Counted from the stretch's first letter, positions 13,770-23,477 are shown. The stretch is 64,000 nucleotides of DNA from Bryobacterales bacterium (GCA_016713735.1 JADJOP010000013.1:217900-281899); one strand, 5' to 3'. Notes: generated by a model not told the origin, from the letters alone. Program-made: numbers and translations.

Positions 13770-14504
13770 TCAGGTTGTCTCTTCGAGCAGGTTCCAGCGG
13801 AAAACACCGAGGAAGTTGGGGTTGCCTTCGAGCGGCCGCCATTCGGGCGCGGGATGTTGGAGCAGTTGCGCGACGGTGGGGCGGCGCACCTCGCCCGGCT
13901 CGGCAGGCGCGCCGGGCGGACGGCTCGGGCCGGTGTGGTAGACGGCGAAGGGTCCGCGGTCGTCCTCCATGCGGCTGGGGCCGAGGAAGACCATGCAGTG
14001 ATACGGTGAGCGTGCGCCGAGTTGTTCATAGAAGAGCAGGTCCCCTGGTTCTGCCTGCTGGATGTCACGCGTACGCGGGTGGGCATTGTGGCGCATTAAA
14101 GTTTGCGCGTCGGCGAACTCGGCGACATCGCCATGCGCGGCCGAGGTGCGGAAGAGGCGCGGACCATGTGGCGTGCTGCGTGGATACTCGAAGCGCTTCA
14201 CGCGCCCGGCGGGCGGCAGAAACGGCAGCGCGAGCGAGCGCGCCCAGGGGATGTCGTGGCGCCGCAGCGCTTCGGCGAAGCAGAAGCGGAGCAGCCCGGC
14301 GCAGTCGTTGACGGCGCGCGGCAGGGCGGCGGTTTCGCGCGCATACATCGCTTCAGCGAGGAAGGTGAACCAGGAGGTGAAAGCCCGCCGGTCGCCAGGG
14401 TCGTCGAGGAAGAGGGCGGAGGCAGGGGCGCTTGCGGCGCCGGGTTGGGGCGCGCGCCGGCATGCAGCGCAGCCCAGTGCCGCAAGCAAAGCTCTCCTCC
14501 GCAT
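13770..14504 (-). CDS. DUF1175 (YfaT-like) exported NlpC/P60-type protein
   Basis: The sequence has a conserved Cys in VNDCAGLLRFCFAEALRRHD and a His in SPYHCMVFLG, after GDLLFYEQLG. This is the layout of NlpC/P60-like cysteine amidases, and the similarity to DUF1175 is clear by eye. An N-terminal hydrophobic stretch (RRRALLAALGCAAC) suggests export, possibly as a lipoprotein with a non-standard lipobox. The frame extends to 14678, but ATG 14504 places the signal sequence at the start; the ribosome site is weak. It is the first gene of the operon, abutting the alpha-2-macroglobulin gene (TGA then ATG with no gap). A role in cell-wall or protease-defence remodelling is inferred. Confidence 0.75.
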   Translation of the reverse strand: MRRRALLAALGCAACRRAPQPGAASAPASALFLDDPGDRRAFTSWFTFLAEAMYARETAALPRAVNDCAGLLRFCFAEALRRHDIPWARSLALPFLPPAGRVKRFEYPRSTPHGPRLFRTSAAHGDVAEFADAQTLMRHNAHPRTRDIQQAEPGDLLFYEQLGARSPYHCMVFLGPSRMEDDRGPFAVYHTGPSRPPGAPAEPGEVRRPTVAQLLQHPAPEWRPLEGNPNFLGVFRWNLLEETT

Positions 14505-14661
14505 CAGAACATCACTATAGCGTGCACCCGCGCCGCACGGGTGGCCCCGCATGGGCCTGCGGCGAGCCGCGCAGACCGCGAGGTAAGGCCACGCGCCCCG
14601 CCGGTTCAACGGCGCGGAGGAACGGCCGGCCGCGCCCGGCGGCGGCCAAGCTCGCAACGTG

Positions 14662-14711
14662 ACTTGCATCACTTGCAACTGATTTGCTGATTGCTGTATC
14701 CTGACGATCAG
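14662..14711 (+). promoter_or_regulatory. Candidate promoter/operator between divergent genes
   Basis: The 245-base gap between the DUF1175 and siderophore-receptor genes holds a tandem nine-base repeat (ACTTGCATC, ACTTGCAAC, 14662-14679). A possible -35 TTGCAA (14673) and -10 TGTATC (14695) are separated by 16 bases. A perfect small palindrome CTGA-CGA-TCAG is at 14701-14711. The receptor start is at 14750. No Fur-box consensus was recognised. Confidence 0.35.
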
Positions 14712-14749
14712 AAACCAAGGCGGTTTGATTCCGCCCAGTGAGGTAACGG

Positions 14750-17103
14750 ATGAGCAGATTCAGCAAGGCATTTCCCGGCGGCTTGGTGCGCACCTTGGCG
14801 GTGGTCCTGTGGCTCGGCACGGCAGCCTTCGCCGCCACGCCCGCCCCGGCGCCGCCGCCCGCGGAGGAAATCATTGGAACCTTGCAGGATACGCCGGCGG
14901 AGGCGTTCCGTACGCGCGTGTCACGGCGCTGCTGGACGCTCACAGGGCGTCACCGCGGTGACGGGAGCGAGCGGGGCATTCACAATTTCCCTGCCCGTAG
15001 GTCAGTATGAGCTCGTGGTGAGAGCCGAGGGCTTCGAGGAATCACGCACCGCGCTGACCGTGAGCGGGGAGCGGGCGACGGCGCCACTGAGCCTAATCTT
15101 GCAACTGGCCGGACAACGGCAGGTGATCGAAGTGACCGAGTCCATGAACTACCAGGCCGTGGTGAGCAGCGCCATCAAGGCTCCCACGCCGCTGCAGGAC
15201 GTGCCGCAGGCCATCTCCGTGGTGTCGCGCGATTTGATCCGCGACCAGTCGATGCAGAGCATGGCCGACGTGGTGCGTTACGTGCCTGGCATCACGATGG
15301 CCCAAGGCGAAGGCCACCGCGACGCGCCGGTCATCCGCGGCAACGTAACCACGTCGGACTTCTATGTGAACGGCGTGCGCGACGACGTGCAGTATTACCG
15401 CGATCTCTATAACGTCGAGCGCGTTGAGGCCGTGAAGGGCGCAAACGCCATGACGTTCGGCCGCGGCGGCGGCGGCGGCGTGATCAACCGCGTCACCAAA
15501 CAGGCTGAGTTCCAACCGCTCCGCGAGGTGAGCCTGCAGGGCGGTTCCTTCGGCAACAAGCGCTTCAGCGCCGACGCCGGGCACAATTTCGGCGACCGTG
15601 CGGCCATCCGCCTCAACGGAGTATATGAGAATTCCAACAGCTTCCGTCATGAAGTGAATGTGGAGCGCTACGGTGTGGCCCCCAGCCTCACATTGCAACT
15701 CGGCAGCAGGACGCAACTCCGCGCCAGCTACGAATACTTCAACGACCAGCGCACTGTGGATCGCGGCGTCCCGTCTCTAGCCGGCGCACCGTCGCCGGCC
15801 CACCGGTCGACCTTCTTCGGCAATCCCGGCGACAGCCTCTCCCGTGCCGCTGTGCACCTTGGTTCGTTGACGTTGGAACACCAGGCCGGCACATGGAACC
15901 TCCGGAACGCAACGCTCGCGGGCGACTACGACAAGCACTACGGCAACGTCTTCCCCCGGAGCGCTCAATGCAAACACGATGCAGGTGTCGCCTGGATACG
16001 ACAACGGCACCGTGCGCCGCAACCTCTTCAACCAGACCGACGCCACCACGCTCGTCTCAGCCTGGGGCATCCGCCACACGCTGCTCATCGGCAGCGAGTT
16101 CGGCCGCCAGCGGTCCACCAATTTGCGCCAAACTGCCTACTTCAACGGCAACGCGACCAGCGTTCTGGTTCCCTTCACAGACCCGCTCTATCGAACCCCG
16201 GCGGCGTTCAGGCCGAGCGCCACAGACGCCCACAACACCCCCCAGGTGAACATCGCCGCCGTGTTCCTACAGGATCAGATGGAGTTTGGCCGCCACCTGC
16301 AACTGGTGGCCGGCCTGCGCTACGACTACTTCGACATGAACTTCCGCAACCTGCGCAACAACCAGCAACTGGAGAGCAACGACCACATGGTGTCGCCGCG
16401 CCTGGGCGTGGTGGTGAAGCCGGTGGCGCCGCTTTCGCTCTACGGCAGCTACAGCGTGGCTTACCTGCCCAACTCAGGCGACCAGTTCGCCTCGCTCACG
16501 GCCACCTCACGCACGCTGAAGCCGGAGCGGTTCAACAACTACGAGACCGGAGCGAAGATGGAGGTGAACCGGCGGCTGTCGCTGACGGCCGCGCTCTACC
16601 GGTTGGACCGCACGAACACGACGGCGCGCGACCCGAACAACCCGGCGCTGATTGTGCAAACCGGCAGCCAGAGGACCAACGGGTTCGAGTTCGGCGTTAA
16701 CGGCAACCTGACGTCGAAATGGATGATCGTGGGCGGTTACGCCAAACAGGATGCCTTCATCAGCAGCGCCACGACGGGGGCGCCGCTGGGGGCCAAGGCG
16801 GCCATCGTTCCAAGCGGCAATCTCTCGCTGTGGAACCACTACCGGCTGCTGCCGCGCGTGAGCGTGGGGCTCGGGCTTATCCGCCAGAGCTCGATGTTTG
16901 CCGGCATCGACAACGTCGTCAAGCTGCCGGGCTTCACGCGCGCCGATGGGGGCGTGTTCCTCGACATCACCGAGCGGGTGCGGCTGCAGGCCAACGTGGA
17001 GAACTTCACGAACACGCGCTACTACCCGACGGCGCACAGCAACAACAACATTACGCCCGGTTCGCCGGCAGCGGCGCGGTTTGGTTTGGTGGCGCGGTTC
17101 TAG
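14750..17103 (+). CDS. TonB-dependent siderophore receptor, frame broken three times
   Basis: When read across frames this is a full receptor of about 784 residues. It has a signal peptide (LAVVLWLGTAAFAA), a carboxypeptidase-regulatory-like domain (GVPYARVTALLDA then GAFTISLPVGQYELVV), a plug typical of siderophore receptors (TPLQDVPQAISVVSRDLI; VERVEAVKGANAMTFGRGG) and a barrel ending in FGLVARF. The frame changes between about 14885 and 14900, again near 14940-14950, and at the C5 run 15953-15957. Removing one C at the last site joins YGNVFPG to ALNANTMQVSPG. Either three indel errors or a decayed gene would explain this. The ATG at 14750 is downstream of a GAGG. Confidence 0.8.
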
Positions 17104-17151
17104 CCGCGCTGGCCGCGTTGCCGGACGCGTAGATGCTACCCTCATAAGTAC

Positions 17152-17568
17152 ATGGCGACTTTGGCAGGCGGAGCTTCGGCTCTGGCGACGATCAACAAAT
17201 GGGGCCCCGCTGTGGCGTTGGGCTGGCTGATTCCCGGCGGCGGGCATTTCCTGCTCGGCAAGCGGCTGCGCGGCGCGCTGCTGTTTGGCTGCGTAACGAT
17301 CTCGTTTGCCGTCGGCATGCTCATGCGCGGCTACCTGTTTGAGTGGCAGACGGGCGACCTGTTCACCACCCTCATCTACTGCGGCGGCTACATCGCCAAC
17401 CTGGCGAGCGGCATCCCTTATCTGTTCGCGCGCTGGTTGGGCTACAGTGAACCGGACATGGCCGGGCACGTGATCGACTACGGCACGAAGTTCCTGGTGT
17501 GCGCCGGGTTGATGAACATCCTGGGCATGGTGGACGCCTTCGAAATCGCCACGGGGAAAAAGGACTGA
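17152..17568 (+). CDS. DUF6677-like integral membrane protein
   Basis: A 138-residue protein with three or four membrane segments. It has the family-like opening VALGWLIPGGGHFLLGKRLRGALLF and the closing GLMNILGMVDAFEIATGKKD. The pattern matches DUF6677, known chiefly from Acidobacteriota, though the assignment is by memory of the family. Function unknown. It is followed four bases later by another small membrane-protein gene. Confidence 0.7.
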   Translation: MATLAGGASALATINKWGPAVALGWLIPGGGHFLLGKRLRGALLFGCVTISFAVGMLMRGYLFEWQTGDLFTTLIYCGGYIANLASGIPYLFARWLGYSEPDMAGHVIDYGTKFLVCAGLMNILGMVDAFEIATGKKD

Positions 17569-17572
17569 CGCC

Positions 17573-17758
17573 ATGCCGAAGATGGGCCTCTCACACCTGG
17601 AAACGACGCTGCTCATGGCGCTGATGATCAGCGTGGTGCTGGGCATGACGACGAAGAAGACCAAGGACGAGCAGCTGCGCTACGGGCTGAAGTGTTTCGG
17701 CTATTTCGTGGGCACGGTGTTCGGGCTGGGCTGGTTGATGTACCTGGGCCACGGCTGA
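17573..17758 (+). CDS. Small two-helix membrane protein
   Basis: A 61-residue protein with two hydrophobic helices (TLLMALMISVVLGMTT and FVGTVFGLGWLMYLG) joined by a charged loop (KKTKDEQLRYGLK). The ATG is four bases after the stop of the DUF6677-like gene and the stop is six bases before the next gene, so it is the middle gene of a compact three-gene operon. No family recognised. Confidence 0.65.
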   Translation: MPKMGLSHLETTLLMALMISVVLGMTTKKTKDEQLRYGLKCFGYFVGTVFGLGWLMYLGHG

Positions 17759-17764
17759 GCGGGC

Positions 17765-18463
17765 GTGTTCGACCTCACCAATCTGGAAGGTCAAGTGGAC
17801 CACCTGTCGCGGGACACGCGATACCGTGTGCTGCAGCCGTTCGTGGACTCGAACGGGTCGGCGCATGAGGCTGGCGAAGAGTTCCTCTACCATGGTCCGC
17901 ACGTGAACCTCATCGACAAGCGCATGAAGCTGCGCGTGGAGCAGAACGGCCAGCGCACGGAGTGGGTGTTTGAGTTCGCCACCGGCGATGGCCCGCGGCC
18001 GGGCAATCTGAAGCGCTACTTCGAAGAGATTCCCTACGAGAGCCTGCCGCTGGCGGTGCGCGAAGCCGAGCGCGCGGCCGAACAGGCGCGGCGCGAGGCC
18101 GAGGAAGCACGCCGCGACGCCGCGCGGACCCCGGATCCGGCGCCGGCCTCGCCGGGCAAAGCTCCGTTGGAAGAGGTGTACGCGGCGGCGCTGGCGGGCG
18201 ACTTCGAGCGCGCCGAGGCGCTGTTGAAGATCATCGACGATGGCAGGATGCTCGGCGACTACCACTTCGAGAAGTTAGGCAGTTGGCTCCTCGATGCGGT
18301 CGGGTCGGCTGGATCGAAACGGTCGCCGGCAGCGCGCTGGCTGGCGCAAAAGGCGGTGGACCAGTGGTGGTCCTGGGCCGCGGGCTCCACCAGCGGCGGC
18401 GAAGGCGCGGCGCGCTCCTACGAAGTGAAGCAGATTGAGAAGCGGTTGAAGGACTACTTGTAG
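17765..18463 (+). CDS. DUF3601-like cytoplasmic protein
   Basis: A 232-residue protein that starts with GTG 17765. The N-terminal 75 residues (LSRDTRYRVLQPFVDSNGSA, EFLYHGPHVNL) resemble the DUF3601 beta-domain. A charged helical segment rich in Ala, Glu and Arg spans about residues 95-125. A C-terminal helical region around residues 135-225 (AALAGDFERAEALLKIIDDG) looks TPR-like. Function unknown. It closes the three-gene operon; its stop lies 36 bases left of the IS1380 element. Confidence 0.6.
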   Translation: MFDLTNLEGQVDHLSRDTRYRVLQPFVDSNGSAHEAGEEFLYHGPHVNLIDKRMKLRVEQNGQRTEWVFEFATGDGPRPGNLKRYFEEIPYESLPLAVREAERAAEQARREAEEARRDAARTPDPAPASPGKAPLEEVYAAALAGDFERAEALLKIIDDGRMLGDYHFEKLGSWLLDAVGSAGSKRSPAARWLAQKAVDQWWSWAAGSTSGGEGAARSYEVKQIEKRLKDYL

Positions 18464-18499
18464 CGCGCGGCGGCGCGGCTCACGGCTGACCGGGCTTAG

Positions 18500-18514
18500 C
18501 CCGAACATTTCACC
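18500..18514 (+). repeat. IS1380 left inverted repeat
   Basis: CCCGAACATTTCACC, the partner of the right end at 20168-20182 with one mismatch. Confidence 0.8.
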
Positions 18515-18722
18515 AAGCGGCAGCAACGGGTTCGAAGGACTGGTGAGAGGCCTGAAGGCGGGGCCAGCAGGATCTGAGGACAGCCGGCGCGGGAGTTTTC
18601 CGGCCGCTGTGTGGCTGCGGAGGATGCGAGTGTGGCACGAGAGGCGATTTCAGACACAGGAATCCGATTCAGTCAAAATTCCAAATCGTGAAGTTGATTG
18701 TTTGCAGCGCCGATTTTGCCCT

Positions 18723-20084
18723 TCAGCAGCGCATCGCCGCCCAGGCGTGGGCAAACAGCCCCTGCCAGGCGTAGCCGCTGGACATCGATACCAGCACACG
18801 TCGCACACTGAAGCGGATGCGCGCACCGATTTTGAGCAGGCGCAGCCGGATGGTTTGCACCTGCGCACGCGCCATTTCGGTGCCCGTCAGCGCCAGTCTG
18901 CGAAAGGCCTCCACCAACACATAGGCCATCGCCGACAGATACAGCCGCAGTTGGTTGGCGCGCATGGTTTCGGCGCTCATCCGTCCGGCGAACAGGCTCA
19001 TCTGCTCCTTAATGCGGTTCTCCATCTCCCCGCGAGCGCAGTAGAGTTGCTCGTACAACTCGCGCGGCTTCCACTCGGCGGCGCTCAGCGAAGTCACCAC
19101 GTAGCGCGGATTCTCCTTGCCCTCGATCCGCTCAGCCTTAGCCACCACGCGCCGCCTCCGTGACCAACTCTTGCGCGTGCGATAGCCGAACCCGGTGAAC
19201 ACTCGCGCCGGTTTGCCCGTGCGCTTGGACTCGGCTGCAGCCTTGCGCATCGCCTTGCTACTGAGCTGGCGCAGTCGCTCGTTTCGCGCCAGGCCGAAGA
19301 CGTAGTCCACCTGGTGGTCCTCGCACCAGCGCATCAACTCTTCCCGGCAGAAGCCGGAATCGGCGCGCAGTACGATCCGCACTTTGCTCCAACGCTCACG
19401 GATCTGGGCGACGATGCGCCGGATCTCCTCCAGGCTTCCCGCGCTGGCATCCTGGTTGGCCTCGCGCAAGCGTGCGCACAGCAGTTGATCGCCGCAGAAG
19501 ATATACAGCGGCAGGTAGCAATAGTGGTCGTAGTAGCCGTGGAAGAAGCGGCCTTCCTGGCGGCCATGCAGCGGCGTGTCGGTGGCGTCCAGGTCGATGA
19601 TGATCTTCTCTGGTGCGTCAGACTGCGATTCCAGAAACAGATTCACCAGTAGCCGGTCGATGGCTTCGTTGTCATAGCGGATCTTCTTGTAGCGCTCGGC
19701 CGGTGTGGCTGTTGCGGTCGTGCGTTCCAGCCGGCACAGTGTGCTCTTGCTGGCCAGGGCCGATTCCGGCTCTCGCTTGCCGGCCAGCAGGTTCATCAAG
19801 GGATCGCGGCGAAGCTGGTCGTGATCGTTGAGATCTTCATAGCCCAAAGCGAGGCCATAAACGCGTTGGGCCAGCATCTGTTCGACGCCGTGCTCGATGC
19901 GTTCTTGCGAGCGGAAGTCGGTGAAGCAGGCTGCCAGGCGCGGCAAAAGATGGATGCGGTGCTCGGTCTGCCGCAGCAGAACCGCTCCCCCATCGCTGGT
20001 CAGCGCGCCGCCGTCGAAGTCTGCCACGACCGAACGGCAAAAATGAGCTGCAAACTCAAAGCTGGCTTGGCTACACTCTGTCAT
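18723..20084 (-). CDS. IS1380-family transposase (DDE)
   Basis: A 453-residue transposase with the family opening (FDGGALTSDGGAVLLRQTE), the strand carrying the first acidic residue (KIIIDLDATDTPLHG), a second acidic residue in IVLRADSGFCREELMRWCE, and the late motif with Glu (CARGEMENRIKEQMSLFAG). The frame is intact, so the element is potentially active. It is transcribed leftward from near the right inverted repeat. Confidence 0.95.
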   Translation of the reverse strand: MTECSQASFEFAAHFCRSVVADFDGGALTSDGGAVLLRQTEHRIHLLPRLAACFTDFRSQERIEHGVEQMLAQRVYGLALGYEDLNDHDQLRRDPLMNLLAGKREPESALASKSTLCRLERTTATATPAERYKKIRYDNEAIDRLLVNLFLESQSDAPEKIIIDLDATDTPLHGRQEGRFFHGYYDHYCYLPLYIFCGDQLLCARLREANQDASAGSLEEIRRIVAQIRERWSKVRIVLRADSGFCREELMRWCEDHQVDYVFGLARNERLRQLSSKAMRKAAAESKRTGKPARVFTGFGYRTRKSWSRRRRVVAKAERIEGKENPRYVVTSLSAAEWKPRELYEQLYCARGEMENRIKEQMSLFAGRMSAETMRANQLRLYLSAMAYVLVEAFRRLALTGTEMARAQVQTIRLRLLKIGARIRFSVRRVLVSMSSGYAWQGLFAHAWAAMRC

Positions 20085-20157
20085 AGCGAAGGCCTCCTCC
20101 TGTCTGGCGCTAACTGCTGTGTGGAAACTCAGTTATGCCTCAAGAGAAGGCCTTTTG

Positions 20158-21168
20158 CTATAGGGACGGTGAAATTTTCGGGCTAGCGCCGGCGGCCGGT
20201 TTCGCATCGGCGGGCTTGGGCGGAATGCAGTTGCCCGAGCAGACCGTCTCGCTGATCTTCTTCGGACTGCCGAGCGCACCGTTTTCGGAGTTGGTGTGGC
20301 GCACGGAGAGAGTCTCCACGAAGCCGCCGCCTGGGTTCACGTTCTTCTCGATAATCTGCTGCTCCTGCAGCTTGGGCCCCTTGGAGTAGTCGGCGGCAAC
20401 GCGGCCGGCCGAAGTGGTGCCATAGACATCGACCACCTGCACTTGGCTGCCGTCGGGGCGCACCGTCGTGGTCACCACGCGCTGGCCCATCAACTCCATC
20501 CGGCCGGTCATGGCGTTGGCGTACTGCGTCACGTTCTGCGTGGTGGTGGAGCCGCTTTGCGTGACGCTCACCACCTCGCGCGCGGCGGTGGAGAAGCTGC
20601 CGTTGGAATCCTTGCGGTAAATGGTGGTGTCGGTATCGACGCGCTGGCCGTCTTTGCGGCTGACGGTCTGCTGGCGCTCCACCGGTTCCAGACCGCCGTT
20701 GAGGGTGACTCGCTCGACGAGGGTCTGCGCGGTGGACTGCGCGCCGGAGTCGCTGGTGACGGTTTGGGCGCGTTCGGTGAGCGAAAGGCGGCCATTGAGG
20801 TCGGAGCGGTAGATGGCCGTGGAGACCTCCGAACCGCCGTCGCGCTTGCGTTCGGTGATCACCTGCTTTTCGGTGGAAACGGGGCGGCCGTTTTCGTCAT
20901 AAGCCTTGACGATGCGTTCCACCACCTTGCCGTCGGGGCCTTCGCTGACCACCTTCTCCTCCACCGTTTCGGCGGGCACGGCGCGGCCGTTCACCGATTG
21001 CGTGGTGCGGACGTTGGCCGAAGCGCCGGGCGTGGCCGAGATGCCCGATTGCGAGGCGAGCACGCGGCGGCCGTTGAGGTCGTAGGTGTAGGTGCCGACC
21101 GTAGCCGAGGACTGAGCCGCGGCGAGTCCGGCGGCGAGCAGGTATAGAGAGAGTCCACGCGCAATCAT
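20158..21168 (-). CDS. Exported repetitive protein with 3' end replaced by IS1380
   Basis: A signal peptide (GLSLYLLAAGLAAAQS) is followed by about seven imperfect repeats of roughly 40 residues. Each contains a phrase like DLNGRRVLAS or RSDLNGRLSLTER and a Thr-rich strand. The fold is probably an all-beta repeat. The family and function are not recognised. The present C-terminus (PKISPSL) is encoded by the inverted repeat of the IS element. Joining the flanks across the element would give AKPGQP and a TGA, in keeping with the Lys-Pro-Ala-rich tail (PPKPADAKPAAGA). Only a few native codons are lost, so the product may still work. Confidence 0.7.
   Translation of the reverse strand: MIARGLSLYLLAAGLAAAQSSATVGTYTYDLNGRRVLASQSGISATPGASANVRTTQSVNGRAVPAETVEEKVVSEGPDGKVVERIVKAYDENGRPVSTEKQVITERKRDGGSEVSTAIYRSDLNGRLSLTERAQTVTSDSGAQSTAQTLVERVTLNGGLEPVERQQTVSRKDGQRVDTDTTIYRKDSNGSFSTAAREVVSVTQSGSTTTQNVTQYANAMTGRMELMGQRVVTTTVRPDGSQVQVVDVYGTTSAGRVAADYSKGPKLQEQQIIEKNVNPGGGFVETLSVRHTNSENGALGSPKKISETVCSGNCIPPKPADAKPAAGASPKISPSL
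20168..20182 (-). repeat. IS1380 right inverted repeat
   Basis: Reads CCCGAAAATTTCACC on the minus strand, matching the left end at 18500-18514. These bases also supply the last codons of the neighbouring truncated gene. Confidence 0.8.
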
Positions 21169-21211
21169 ACCTCCAGCGTAAGGCGAGCGCCGCGCCGGAT
21201 CAATGAGGGGA

Positions 21212-21238
21212 AGACCCGAGGGCGTGGCCCCCGGGTCT
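21212..21238. other. Hairpin in the divergent intergenic region
   Basis: AGACCCG (21212-21218) pairs with CGGGTCT at 21232-21238 around a GC-rich loop. It lies between the leftward exported-protein gene and rightward miaB, so it is not at the end of either gene. An operator or a 5'-leader structure is possible. Confidence 0.35.
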
Positions 21239-21318
21239 AAGTGGGCGGTGCGGTCAAGTCTAGGAGGGGCGGGACGACAGTGTGCGGGGGCGGCTCCGTA
21301 TAATGGTTAGATACGCGC

Positions 21319-22641
21319 ATGAGGACCTTCTACATCGAGACGTTCGGGTGCCAGATGAACGTCCACGATTCGGAAAAGGTGATTGGCACGCTGAACCAGC
21401 AGGGCTACTCGCAGGTGGAGACGCCGGAGGAAGCCGAGCTGGTGCTGTACAACACGTGCTCGATCCGCGATAAGGCGGAGCAGAAGGTCTTTCACCGGCT
21501 GGACCAGTTCAAGAAAGCGGCCGGGAAGAACGGGAAAGTGTATGGCGTGCTGGGGTGCGTGGCGCAGCAGGAAGGCGAGCGGATTTTTGACCGCGCGCCG
21601 CATGTGTCGCTGGTGGTGGGCTCGGCGAGCTACACGAAGCTGCCTGAGCTGCTGGTGCAGATCGAGTCGGGCGAGCGGCGGGTGACGGGGTTGTCGCTCG
21701 ATACGGAAGACACATTCGAGACGGCGTACACGCGGCGGGATAACCCGAACAAGGCCTACATCACGATCATCGAGGGCTGCGACAAGGCGTGCGCGTATTG
21801 CGTGGTGCCGATGACGAGGGGGCCGGAGCGGAGCCGGACGTCGGAGTCGGTGTTGGAGGAGGCGCGGAAGATCGCGGCCGATGGCTACACGGAGATCCAA
21901 CTGCTGGGGCAGAATGTGAACTCGTACCGCGATCCGTCGCCGGCGGGGATGAACTTCGCGCAGTTGATGAACGCGGTGGGACAGGTGCCGTGTCTGCGGC
22001 GTGTGCGGTTCACGACGTCGCATCCGCGGGCCTTCACGAAGGACATTATCGACGCGATGGATGAGAACCCGGTGTTGTGCAATCATGTGCACCTGCCGGT
22101 GCAGTCGGGTTCGGACCGCGTGCTGCACGCCATGCAGCGGCTCTATACGCGCGATGAGTATCTGCGGCGGATCGAGTGGATGAAGAACTCGCGGCGGAAC
22201 ATTGCGATCACGACGGACATCATTGTGGGCTTCTGCGGGGAGACGGACGAGGACTTTGAGCAGACGCTGCGGCTGATCGAGGAGGTCGAGTATGACTCGA
22301 TGTTCAGCTTCAAGTATTCGCAGCGGCCGAACACGCCGGCGCTGGGGCTGACCGAGCATGTGCCGGAGGAAGAAAAGAGCCGGCGGCTGACGATTTTGCA
22401 GGAGAAGCAGCGCGGCATTCAGATGCGGCGCAACGCGGAGTATATTGGCGAACGGCACGAGGTGATGGTGGAGTATTTCAACCAGGCGACCGGGCAGTGG
22501 GTCGGCAGGACGGCGCAGAACAAGACGCTGAACTTCACGCTTGGTGAGGGCATGGCGGAGCCACGGGCGGGCGAGTACCGGGATGTGGTGGTGACGCGGT
22601 CGGGTCCGAACTCGCTGGCGGGGGAGGCGGTGCGTGTTTGA
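21319..22641 (+). CDS. miaB: tRNA-2-methylthio-N6-dimethylallyladenosine synthase
   Basis: A radical-SAM methylthiotransferase acting on i6A37 of tRNAs. It opens with the UPF0004 domain (FYIETFGCQMNVHDSEKV; LVLYNTCSIRDKAEQKV), whose Cys residues hold the auxiliary cluster. The radical-SAM motif is CDKACAYC with Cys 154, 158 and 161. A TRAM domain closes the protein. 440 residues, intact frame, ATG at 21319. Confidence 0.95.
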   Translation: MRTFYIETFGCQMNVHDSEKVIGTLNQQGYSQVETPEEAELVLYNTCSIRDKAEQKVFHRLDQFKKAAGKNGKVYGVLGCVAQQEGERIFDRAPHVSLVVGSASYTKLPELLVQIESGERRVTGLSLDTEDTFETAYTRRDNPNKAYITIIEGCDKACAYCVVPMTRGPERSRTSESVLEEARKIAADGYTEIQLLGQNVNSYRDPSPAGMNFAQLMNAVGQVPCLRRVRFTTSHPRAFTKDIIDAMDENPVLCNHVHLPVQSGSDRVLHAMQRLYTRDEYLRRIEWMKNSRRNIAITTDIIVGFCGETDEDFEQTLRLIEEVEYDSMFSFKYSQRPNTPALGLTEHVPEEEKSRRLTILQEKQRGIQMRRNAEYIGERHEVMVEYFNQATGQWVGRTAQNKTLNFTLGEGMAEPRAGEYRDVVVTRSGPNSLAGEAVRV

Positions 22642-22676
22642 GGGGTTTGTTCTAATGAGAAAGGAAGGGAGGCGCC

Positions 22677-23162
22677 ATGGAAGTTGAGATGAAGATTCGC
22701 GGTCTGATGATGGACCCGGTGACCAACATGCCGATCGTGATTCTAAAGGACACGGGTGGCACCTCTATTCTGCCGATTTGGGTGGGCGTATACGAGGCCA
22801 ATGCGATTGCGCTGGAGATTGAGAAGGTGGTGACGCCGCGGCCGATGACGCATGACCTGATCAAGACGCTGCTGACGGGGCTGCACACGGGGGTGCGGAA
22901 GATCGTGGTGAACGAGTTGAAGGACGACACGTTCTATGCGGTGATCTGGCTGGAGCGCGAGGGGAAGTTGATTTCGGTGGATTCGCGGCCGTCGGATGCG
23001 CTGGCGATTGCGCTGCGGCTGGATTGCCCGATTTATGTGGACGATTCGGTGTTGCAGAACTCGAAGATGGCGAACACGATTGCCGACCGGGTGAACAATG
23101 AGGAGCTGCGGCGGTGGCTGGAGAACCTCAACGATGAGGACTTGGGCCGGTACAAAATGTGA
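22677..23162 (+). CDS. Bifunctional nuclease (BFN/DUF151) domain protein
   Basis: A 161-residue protein that is essentially one BFN domain: MPIVILKDTGGTSILPIWVG, EANAIALEIE, RPMTHDLIKTLL and SVDSRPSDALAIALRLDCPI. The family has reported DNase/RNase activity and is common beside miaB in Acidobacteriota-like genomes. ATG 22677 follows an AGGGAGG ribosome site 36 bases after miaB, so co-transcription is likely. Confidence 0.9.
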   Translation: MEVEMKIRGLMMDPVTNMPIVILKDTGGTSILPIWVGVYEANAIALEIEKVVTPRPMTHDLIKTLLTGLHTGVRKIVVNELKDDTFYAVIWLEREGKLISVDSRPSDALAIALRLDCPIYVDDSVLQNSKMANTIADRVNNEELRRWLENLNDEDLGRYKM

Positions 23163-23174
23163 TGGCGCTCGCCG

Positions 23175-23477
23175 ATGCTGAAACAGCTTGAGCGATTGAT
23201 GGAATTGGGGATTGAAGCGGCTCCGGTGGATGGGATGGAGAGGCATGTGGTGTTTGCGCGGGCGGGGTATGCGGCGCTGGTGGAGCGGACGCGCGAAGGG
23301 TTTGGGCGCGTGGGGGCGGCGGGTCTGATGACCGAGGCCGGGCTGGCGATGCTGATGTGGCGCGAGGGGAAAGCGTATTTTGTCGCGCGTGGGGTGGAGC
23401 AGGCGGCGAGCGAGGAGCAGGTGGCGGCGCTGCGGTCGTTCTCGAGTGATTTGGAGCGGACGCTGCGGGCGTGCTAA
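23175..23477 (+). CDS. Small protein of unknown function downstream of the BFN gene
   Basis: A 100-residue predicted soluble protein. It is helical at both ends (LKQLERLMELGIEAAPVDG; EEQVAALRSFSSDLERTL), with a central AGLAMLMWREGKAYFVARG. No family recognised. It starts 12 bases after the BFN stop in the same direction, and its composition matches its neighbours, so it is probably translated. Confidence 0.5.
   Translation: MLKQLERLMELGIEAAPVDGMERHVVFARAGYAALVERTREGFGRVGAAGLMTEAGLAMLMWREGKAYFVARGVEQAASEEQVAALRSFSSDLERTLRAC

Larger units (their letters stand above)
18500..20182. mobile_element. IS1380-family insertion sequence, about 1.68 kb
   Basis: The element is bounded by inverted repeats CCCGAACATTTCACC (18500-18514) and, read inward from the right end, CCCGAAAATTTCACC (20182-20168), matching at 14 of 15 positions. 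Flanks read TTAG on the left and CTAG on the right, compatible with a four-base target duplication with one change. A single intact transposase gene lies inside on the minus strand. Length and ends fit the IS1380 family. Deleting the element restores a plausible 3' end for the gene to its right. Confidence 0.85.
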
